Source: Streptomyces atriruber (GTDB taxonomy: Bacteria; Actinomycetota; Actinomycetes; Streptomycetales; Streptomycetaceae). From it: DNA of 33,531 bases. Where the stretch lies: contig NZ_LIPN01000111.1 of NCBI RefSeq assembly GCF_001418325.1, forward strand, positions 1 through 33,531, in the 5' to 3' direction. The notes beneath the pieces are model-generated. The model made no database searches, was not told the origin of the DNA, and saw only the letters and a list, made by a program, of their open reading frames with translations. The position numbers and the translations under genes were made by a program. Below, piece after piece: positions 28,342 to 33,531 of this stretch. Each line of letters opens with the position of its first letter. The first letter of the stretch is position 1.

Positions 28342-29171
28342 CCACCCGCCGCACCACTCTCGCCTCGCGCATCGGCCTGCCGGCCGCGGTCGTCGGGCTG
28401 CTCCTCTTCACCCTGTTCCCGGTCTACTGGATGGTCTCCACGGCGCTCGACCCGAAGGCGTCGCTGCGCGGCTCGGACGTCCTGCCGAGCGGCATCAGCC
28501 TCGAACACTTCGAGTTCGTCTTCGACAAGGGCAACTTCGGTACGTACCTGCTGAACTCGGCGGTCGTCGGCCTCGCCACGATCGTGGCGGCCGCGCTGCT
28601 CTCGCTCTTCGCCGCCATCGCGGTGGCGCGGTTCAAGTTCCGCTTCCGCACCTCCGTGCTGATCATGATCCTGATCGTGCAGATGGTGCCGCTGGAGGCG
28701 CTCGTCATCCCGCTCTTCATCCAGATGCGGGACTACGACATGCTCAACTCCCTGCTGGGCCTGAGCATCGTCTACATCGCCCTCTCGCTCCCCTTCGCCA
28801 TCTGGACGCTGCGCGGCTTCGTCGCCACCGTGCCCAAGGAGGTCGAGGAGGCCGCGTACATCGACGGGGCGTCCTGGCCGCGGATGTTCTGGTCGGTGCT
28901 GCTCCCGCTGGTCGCGCCGGGGCTCGTCGCCACCTCGATCTTCGCCTTCATCACGGCGTGGAACGAGTTCGTGTTCGCGTACACGTTCATGAAGGGCAGC
29001 GACAAGTACACGGCCGCCGTCGGCATCTACCAGTTCTTCGGTGAGAACTCGACGGCCTGGGGCCCGGTCATGGCCAGCTCCACGCTGGTCACCGTGCCGG
29101 TGATGATCTTCTTCGTGATCGTGCACCGCAAGCTCGGTTCGGGCCTGGCGGCGGGTGCCGTCAAGGGCTGA
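28338..29171 (+). CDS. sugar ABC transporter permease (MalG-like)
   Basis: The 277-residue second membrane subunit starts at GTG 28338, which shares GTGA with the end of the first permease; GGAGGA lies just upstream. It has six predicted helices, an early FPVYWMVSTALDPK segment and the EAA loop EEAAYIDGASWPRMFWSVLLP. The open frame extends far upstream in the wrong frame of the first permease, so the longer version is not real. It ends the operon, with a strong terminator 20 bp later. Confidence 0.93.
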   Translation: MTTRRTTLASRIGLPAAVVGLLLFTLFPVYWMVSTALDPKASLRGSDVLPSGISLEHFEFVFDKGNFGTYLLNSAVVGLATIVAAALLSLFAAIAVARFKFRFRTSVLIMILIVQMVPLEALVIPLFIQMRDYDMLNSLLGLSIVYIALSLPFAIWTLRGFVATVPKEVEEAAYIDGASWPRMFWSVLLPLVAPGLVATSIFAFITAWNEFVFAYTFMKGSDKYTAAVGIYQFFGENSTAWGPVMASSTLVTVPVMIFFVIVHRKLGSGLAAGAVKG

Positions 29172-29191
29172 CGTTCAAGGGCCGACCGTTC

Positions 29192-29240
29192 ACGGGGAGG
29201 CGTCCGGGTGCCGGGTCACGGCGCCCGGACGCCTCCCCGT
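29192..29240 (+). terminator. strong hairpin terminator after the sugar ABC operon
   Basis: ACGGGGAGGCGTCCGGG (29192-29208) pairs perfectly with CCCGGACGCCTCCCCGT (29224-29240). Four inner pairs, one of them G-T, lengthen the stem to 21 bp around a 7-nt loop. It lies 20 bp after the permease stop and is the strongest hairpin in the window. Confidence 0.85.
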
Positions 29241-29261
29241 CCGCCTTCCGCATCCACGTGT

Positions 29262-29278
29262 ATTGACTAAAAGTCAAT
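29262..29278. promoter_or_regulatory. 17-bp operator-like palindrome ATTGACT-AAA-AGTCAAT
   Basis: The arms are perfect 7-mers around AAA, in an AT-rich patch within otherwise GC-rich DNA, 54 bp before the GTG of the next gene. Its TTGACT could double as a -35 element, although a good -10 at the right spacing is not visible. The size and form suit a MarR- or TetR-type repressor; none is encoded nearby. Confidence 0.5.
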
Positions 29279-29332
29279 TCGGCGCCACTCTCTGGACGCG
29301 TACCCCGCAGCGGGTCACCCCTGGGAGGCGAA

Positions 29333-29560
29333 GTGAGCACCGGAACACGGGAGCAGCACGAGCGGCTCGGCGCCGAGCTGCGGGACCAACCACCCGAATC
29401 CTTCGGGCAGTTGGAGCCCCAGCAGCTGGCGGCGCTCGCCGACGCACTGGAGCGGCAGCGCGCGAGCCGGGCCGCCGGACTGAACGAAGCCGCCGAGGAG
29501 GCACTGAAGCTCGTGCCCGCCCTGGCCCGCGGCCCCGTCCGCCGCATTCTCTTCCGCTAG
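29333..29560 (+). CDS. small hypothetical protein (75 aa)
   Basis: I do not recognise this protein. It is 75 residues long, rich in Glu, Arg, Ala and Leu, and appears wholly helical with a likely amphipathic core (PQQLAALADALERQRASRAA, then LNEAAEEALKLVPAL). It has no signal peptide or membrane helix. GGGAGG stands 4 nt before the GTG start. It lies 22 nt before the 367-residue gene, so the two are probably an operon controlled by the palindrome at 29262-29278. Confidence 0.65.
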   Translation: MSTGTREQHERLGAELRDQPPESFGQLEPQQLAALADALERQRASRAAGLNEAAEEALKLVPALARGPVRRILFR

Positions 29561-29582
29561 CCGAGACGAGCGAGGAGCCAGC

Positions 29583-30686
29583 ATGGACAAGCTGCGCGGC
29601 AGGGCCGAGGCCCTCAAGATCGCCCACCTGCTCGACGTCGAACCCGACACGCTCGCCTTCCTGCAGGGCCTGCCCGTCGAGGACGTACGCCGCTTCCGCA
29701 CCCAGACCGTCGCGGCCCTCTTCGACCGGGCGCCCGACATGCTCGACCGGATCGCGTCCGCCACCAGACTGGTGCCCGCCGGAGTCGCGGCCGCCATCTC
29801 CCAGAAGGCCCTCGGCCCGCGCCTGGCCGCCGCCGTCGCGGGGCGGCTCGAACCCGCGCGCGCCGCCGACATCATCGAGAAGCTGCCGGTGTCGTTCACC
29901 GCCCGGTCCTGCGCCCACCTCGACCCGCGCCGCATCGAGGGCATCGTGGGCCGGCTCGACGAGAACCTGGTCGTCCGCATCGCCGTCGCACTCGCCGAGC
30001 GCGGCGACCACCTCACGATGGGCCGCTTCGTCGGCCACCTCCCCGACTCCGCGCTGCGCCGCATCCTGCCGCAGGTCGACGACGCCGCCGTCCTCAGGAC
30101 CGGCTTCGCGATCGACGTGCCCGAACGGCTCGGCCACATCATCGAGTTGATGGGCGAGGAACGGCTCGCCTCGGTCATCGCCTCCGCGTCCGCCGAAGGG
30201 CTGTGGCCCGAGGCGCTCGCCGTCGCCGGCATGGTCACCGGCGAGCAGCGCGGCCGCATCGCCTCGCTCACCGCGGGGCAGCCGCAGGACCGGCTCGACT
30301 CCCTCGTCACGACGGTGGCGGCGCAGGACCTGTGGGAGTCCCTGCTGCCGCTGGTCGCGCTGCTGGGCGAGGAGGAGCGGCGCACGGTGGCCGAACTGCC
30401 GTCGCTGCGGGGCGCGGACGTGCTCGCCGGGGTCGTGCGCGCGGTCGTCGCCACCGCCCTGTGGGCGGAGTTCCTGCCGCTCGTGGACGCCCTGCCCGCC
30501 GAGTCCCGCAAGGTCGTCGCCGACACGGCGGGCGCGCTGCCCGAGCCTGATCTGGACGCGCTGGCCCGGGAGGTCGACAAGCAGGACCTCTGGGAACTGG
30601 TCATGCCGCTCGTCGAGCTGATGGACGACGACGCGAAGACACGGATCTTCGCGCTGCCCGCGTTCCAGGACCAGGCCGGGGCGTAG
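29583..30686 (+). CDS. hypothetical alpha-helical repeat protein (367 aa)
   Basis: I do not recognise a family with certainty. The protein has no signal peptide, cysteine motif or membrane segment. It looks like a chain of helical hairpins of about 30-40 residues, for example LEPARAADIIEKLP, LDPRRIEGIVGRLDENLVV, GRFVGHLPDSALRRILPQV and the repeated AQDLWESLLPLVALL / KQDLWELVMPLVELM. The segments resemble MgtE N-domain-like or FliG-like helical superhelices, which bind other proteins. GAGGAG precedes the ATG by 5 nt. It follows the 75-residue gene by 22 nt. A scaffold or binding role is a guess. Confidence 0.75.
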   Translation: MDKLRGRAEALKIAHLLDVEPDTLAFLQGLPVEDVRRFRTQTVAALFDRAPDMLDRIASATRLVPAGVAAAISQKALGPRLAAAVAGRLEPARAADIIEKLPVSFTARSCAHLDPRRIEGIVGRLDENLVVRIAVALAERGDHLTMGRFVGHLPDSALRRILPQVDDAAVLRTGFAIDVPERLGHIIELMGEERLASVIASASAEGLWPEALAVAGMVTGEQRGRIASLTAGQPQDRLDSLVTTVAAQDLWESLLPLVALLGEEERRTVAELPSLRGADVLAGVVRAVVATALWAEFLPLVDALPAESRKVVADTAGALPEPDLDALAREVDKQDLWELVMPLVELMDDDAKTRIFALPAFQDQAGA

Positions 30687-30896
30687 CTCCGGGCCTGGCG
30701 GGAGGCGGGCGGCGGGTGGTCGGGCGGTAGCCCACACGGCGGAGGCAGGATCGATTCGGCGGCCCCGCGCGGGTGACGGCGCGCATGCGCGGGCCGCCGA
30801 CGGGGGAGGGCGCAGCCGGGCCCGTCGACCCCCGACGGGCTGGGCCACCCCAGGCGCCGGACGTTCCACCCCGGCGCACGTACGGAAACGGAATCA

Positions 30897-31253
30897 ATGC
30901 GCCTTCGCCACACCGTCGCAGCCGCTCTCGGCGCGCTCGCCCTCGTCGTCACCCTGCCGACCTCCGCGAGCGCCGCCACCGGCGACTTCTCCTACAAGTA
31001 CGTCGGCCTCGACGGCACGCCGCAGTCGGTCACCCTCCACGACCCGGTGAGCCCCGGCTGCGTCACGCTCGCCGAGGTCGCCGACCCGGACGCCTCCGAG
31101 CCCGCGTTCGCCCCGCACAACGACACCGACGTCTGGGTGATGGTGTTCACCGAGCCGGACTGCACCGGTGACTCCTGGACGCTGCGCCCGCACGGGCACC
31201 CCGCCACGGACCGCCTCAAGCTGCGCTCGGTGTACCTGACCGACCGCCACTGA
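30897..31253 (+). CDS. small secreted protein
   Basis: The 118-residue protein has a clear signal peptide: MRLRH, a hydrophobic stretch to residue 20, and ASA at 24-26 as the likely cleavage site. The mature part of about 92 residues is predicted beta-rich and holds two cysteines (SPGCVTL and EPDCTGDSW) that could form a disulfide. The DCTGDSWTL and LRSVYL segments faintly recall beta/gamma-crystallin-like or I36-inhibitor-like secreted proteins of Streptomyces; this is weak. GGAAACGGAA precedes the ATG. The 210 bp before it (30687-30896) hold nothing I recognise. The gene is convergent with the dehydrogenase gene. Confidence 0.75.
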   Translation: MRLRHTVAAALGALALVVTLPTSASAATGDFSYKYVGLDGTPQSVTLHDPVSPGCVTLAEVADPDASEPAFAPHNDTDVWVMVFTEPDCTGDSWTLRPHGHPATDRLKLRSVYLTDRH

Positions 31254-31266
31254 GCCGACCGGCCGG

Positions 31267-32022
31267 TCATCCCGTCGTCGACCCGCCGTCCACGGTGAAC
31301 TCCGCCCCCGTGACGTACGACGACGCGTCCGACGCCAGGAACAGCACCAGCTCCCCGACCTCCTCCGGGCGGCCCATCCTGCCCAGCGGCAGATGGGACC
31401 AGTCCCGCCCGGCGGAGGCGGCGGAGATCATCGGGGTGTCGACCGCCCCCGGATGAACGGAGTTGACCCGCACCCGGTACTTCGCCAGGTCCAGCGCGGA
31501 GGAGCGGGTCAGCCCCCGCAGGCCGAACTTCGTCGACCCGTAGGCCGCGTGCCCCGGGATGCCGACCAGCCCCGCCGTCGACGAGACGTTCACGACCGAG
31601 CCGCCGCCCGCCTCCTTCAGCGCGGGCAGCACCGCCTGGATGCCCAGGAAGGGTCCCAGGAGATTGACCCGGACCAGGGCCTCGAAATTCTCGTACGTCT
31701 CGTCCTCCACGGACGCCGTCCGCCACAGCGCGGCATTGTTCACCAGGACGTCGAGCCGCCCGAAGGCACCGAGAGCCCCCGCCACGGCCGACGCCCAGCT
31801 CTCCGCGTCCGTGACGTCATGCCGTACGAACACCCCCTGCCCGCCGAGGGAACCGGCGACCTCGCGGCCCTCCTCCTCCCGCACGTCCGTCACCACGACC
31901 CGCGCCCCGGCCGCCGCGAAGAGCCGTGCCTCCGCCGCGCCCTGCCCGCGGCCCGCCCCCGTGATCAGGACGGTCCTGCCGTCCAGGCCGTACGAGACTT
32001 CTCGCGTCCCACGGAAGTTCAT
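31267..32022 (-). CDS. short-chain dehydrogenase/reductase
   Basis: The 251-residue classical SDR has TGAGRGQG (21-28) for the cofactor, D46 at the end of strand two, which favours NAD(H), NNAA (95-98), and the catalytic serine region VSSTAG with Y161 and K165. The C-terminal half (NSVHPGAVDTP, YVTGAEFTVDGG) is typical of the glucose-dehydrogenase/3-alpha-20-beta-hydroxysteroid dehydrogenase branch. GGAGGG lies 5 nt before the ATG. It is divergent from the VWA gene across 81 bp that hold a palindrome. The substrate is not known, and nothing links it to the distant cluster. Confidence 0.92.
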   Translation of the reverse strand: MNFRGTREVSYGLDGRTVLITGAGRGQGAAEARLFAAAGARVVVTDVREEEGREVAGSLGGQGVFVRHDVTDAESWASAVAGALGAFGRLDVLVNNAALWRTASVEDETYENFEALVRVNLLGPFLGIQAVLPALKEAGGGSVVNVSSTAGLVGIPGHAAYGSTKFGLRGLTRSSALDLAKYRVRVNSVHPGAVDTPMISAASAGRDWSHLPLGRMGRPEEVGELVLFLASDASSYVTGAEFTVDGGSTTG

Positions 32023-32042
32023 GCCACCCTCCGTACGTCGGT

Positions 32043-32061
32043 ACGTGCCGAGTCGGCATGT
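32043..32061. promoter_or_regulatory. 19-bp palindrome between SDR and VWA genes
   Basis: ACGTGCCGA-G-TCGGCATGT pairs along its whole length with one G-T mismatch, including a perfect TGCCGA/TCGGCA core. It lies 20 bp upstream of the SDR start and 42 bp upstream of the VWA start, so one repressor could control both. No regulator gene is adjacent. Confidence 0.45.
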
Positions 32062-32103
32062 GTCTAGCAGTCATATGTGCAAGGTGGAAGGGCGGGGCGG
32101 CAC

Positions 32104-32847
32104 ATGGGATCCGCGATCAGTCTGCGCAAGGTGGAGGACTCGGCACCGGCCCTGGTCAGCCTCTACAAGAGCGCCGGGGTGTCCCTGCGCAAACACGGCC
32201 TGGAGGGCGCGCGGGCGGCCGTCTACCTGGTCGTCGACTACTCCGGCTCCATGCGCCCCTACTACAAGGACGGCAGCGTCCAGGCCCTCGCCGACCGTGT
32301 CCTCGGCCTCTCCGCGCACCTGGACGACGACGGGGTCGTGCCCACCGTCTTCTTCTCGACGGACGTCGACGCGGTGACGGACATCGCGCTGGACAACCAC
32401 CGCGGCCGGATCGACGACATCGTGGCCGGGCTCGGGCACATGGGCAGGACCAGCTACCACCTGGCGATGGACGCCGTCATCGACCACTACGTCGACAGCC
32501 GTGACCGGGGCACCACCGCGCCCGCCCTCGTCTTCTTCCAGACCGACGGGGGTCCCATCAACAAGCTCGCCGCCGAGCGCTATCTGTGCAAGGCGGCGAA
32601 GCTGCCCCTGTTCTGGCAGTTCATCGGCTTCGGCGACCCGAAGAGCAAGCAGTTCGACTATCTGCGCAAGCTCGACGAACTGGCCGTCCCCGCCCAGCGC
32701 CCCGTCGACAACGCGGGCTTCTTCCACGCGGGGGAGGACCCGCGGGCGGTGGCGGACGACCAGCTCTACGACAGGATGGTGGGGGAGTTCCCCGCGTGGC
32801 TCGCGGCGGCGCGGGCCCGCGGGATCGCTTCCCCCGCGGCCGGCTAG
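32104..32847 (+). CDS. VWA-domain protein (TerY/TerF-like)
   Basis: The 247-residue cytoplasmic protein begins MGSAISLRKVED and consists mainly of a von Willebrand factor A domain. The metal-dependent adhesion motif DYSGSM is at 45-50, with T in GRTSYHL and D in FFQTDGG completing the site. Proteins of this kind accompany tellurite-resistance and stress (TerD) systems or act in protein assembly. No ter gene is in the window. The frame is open to 32077, but the ATG at 32104 follows a GGGCGGGGCGG stretch and fits the family start. The stop TAG shares CTAG with the stop of the convergent phosphatase gene. Confidence 0.85.
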   Translation: MGSAISLRKVEDSAPALVSLYKSAGVSLRKHGLEGARAAVYLVVDYSGSMRPYYKDGSVQALADRVLGLSAHLDDDGVVPTVFFSTDVDAVTDIALDNHRGRIDDIVAGLGHMGRTSYHLAMDAVIDHYVDSRDRGTTAPALVFFQTDGGPINKLAAERYLCKAAKLPLFWQFIGFGDPKSKQFDYLRKLDELAVPAQRPVDNAGFFHAGEDPRAVADDQLYDRMVGEFPAWLAAARARGIASPAAG

Positions 32848-33531
32848 CCGACCATGCGCCCGCGCAGCTTCAGGATCGTGCCCGCGTCCAGGCCGAGCCC
32901 CCTGGTCAGATAGCCCTGGAAGCCGCCGTACCGCTGGGCGGCCTCCGCCAGCGCCGTGTCGAGGTAGTCCGCGCGGACCTCCTGGAGCGGGATGATCAGG
33001 TCCGGGTTCTGCATCAGCCCGCCCTGCTTGAGCGCCTCGCGGAGCTTCGCGTCGTACGCGGCCCGGTAGGTGTTGGAGGCCAGGTAGTCCCCGGCCGCGG
33101 TCCGCTCGGGCACGCCCACGAGGCGCAGCAGCAGATACGTGGTCCAGCCGGTGCGGTCCTTGCCCGAGGTGCAGTGGTAGAGCAGCGGCGAGCGGCTGTC
33201 GGCGACGTCGCGCAGGGTGGCCGCGAACTGCGCGCGGTTGCCGGAGTCGGTGACGAACGTGCGGTAGACGTCGCGCATGAACGCGGCCGCCTTGCCGTTG
33301 CCGAGCATCTCCTCCTGCTTGACCGGGTCCTTGGAGCCGATGGCGGTGAGGAGCTGGGTGAACAGGCCGTTGTCGGTGATGGGCCGGGAGGTGGGGGAGA
33401 GCCCGGCGGGCAGCCGGTCCGCCCCGTCGTACTGCACCTCGGCGGGCACCCGGAAGTCGATGACCTTCTTCAGGCCGAGCCCGGCGACCGTGCCGAGGTC
33501 GGCGTCGGTGAGCTTGCTGAGGCCGTCGGCG
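32844..33531 (-). CDS. tyrosine-protein phosphatase (PtpB/LipA-like, partial, N-terminus outside window)
   Basis: The frame stays open to the right edge, giving 229 residues of the C-terminal part. The phosphate loop HCTSGKDRTGW holds the nucleophilic Cys and the Arg of the HCx5R signature. The GKDRTG form is typical of the dual-specificity/atypical tyrosine phosphatases such as mycobacterial PtpB. Upstream, LTDADLGTVAGLGLKKVIDFR fits the family N-terminal part, so the methionine-like GTG at 33449 is internal and not the start. Substrates may be phosphotyrosine proteins or phosphoinositides. It ends four bases into the VWA stop region. Confidence 0.88.
   Translation of the reverse strand, partial: ADGLSKLTDADLGTVAGLGLKKVIDFRVPAEVQYDGADRLPAGLSPTSRPITDNGLFTQLLTAIGSKDPVKQEEMLGNGKAAAFMRDVYRTFVTDSGNRAQFAATLRDVADSRSPLLYHCTSGKDRTGWTTYLLLRLVGVPERTAAGDYLASNTYRAAYDAKLREALKQGGLMQNPDLIIPLQEVRADYLDTALAEAAQRYGGFQGYLTRGLGLDAGTILKLRGRMVG

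Overview
The window has very high GC, strong third-position GC bias, GTG starts and AGGAGG-type ribosome binding sites, and carries gltB-gltD, a SARP regulator and sugar ABC genes without an ATPase. Together these point to a Streptomyces or close actinomycete chromosome. I saw no phage, insertion sequence, tRNA, rRNA or CRISPR.

Left part (1-8238), housekeeping: an incomplete ADP-ribosylglycohydrolase gene (minus), a VIT1/CCC1-type metal transporter, then gltB and gltD for NADPH glutamate synthase, translationally coupled and followed by a strong hairpin terminator.

Middle (8255-25824), a specialised-metabolite gene cluster: an MMPL exporter, a phytoene-desaturase-like flavoprotein, a fatty acyl-AMP ligase (FAAL), a class III aminotransferase, a tocopherol-methyltransferase-like enzyme, a type III polyketide synthase (PKS), an SRPBCC-like protein, a UbiG-like methyltransferase, two acyl-CoA-dehydrogenase-fold proteins, a second acyl-adenylating ligase and a free-standing acyl carrier protein (ACP), all on the minus strand. 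Divergent from them, on the plus strand, lie an epimerase-like protein, a flavin reductase and a short SARP activator. The seven genes from ACP to PKS overlap or lie within 5 nt of each other, so they are probably one operon. A plausible scheme, which is inference: the ligases load carboxylic acids on the ACP, the acyl-CoA-dehydrogenase-fold enzymes oxidise or hydroxylate them, the type III PKS extends and the SRPBCC protein helps cyclise; amination, two methylations and a further oxidation follow, and the MMPL protein exports a lipidic product. I cannot match this gene set to a characterised pathway, and it is the best candidate here for an undescribed system.

Right part (25848-33531): a hairpin terminator, then a CUT1-type sugar ABC operon (binding lipoprotein and two permeases) with a DasR-like palindrome upstream and a 21-bp-stem terminator downstream. 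Next come two unrecognised genes behind a 17-bp palindrome, a small secreted protein, a short-chain dehydrogenase divergent from a VWA-domain protein, and the C-terminal part of a tyrosine phosphatase (minus) whose start lies beyond the window.
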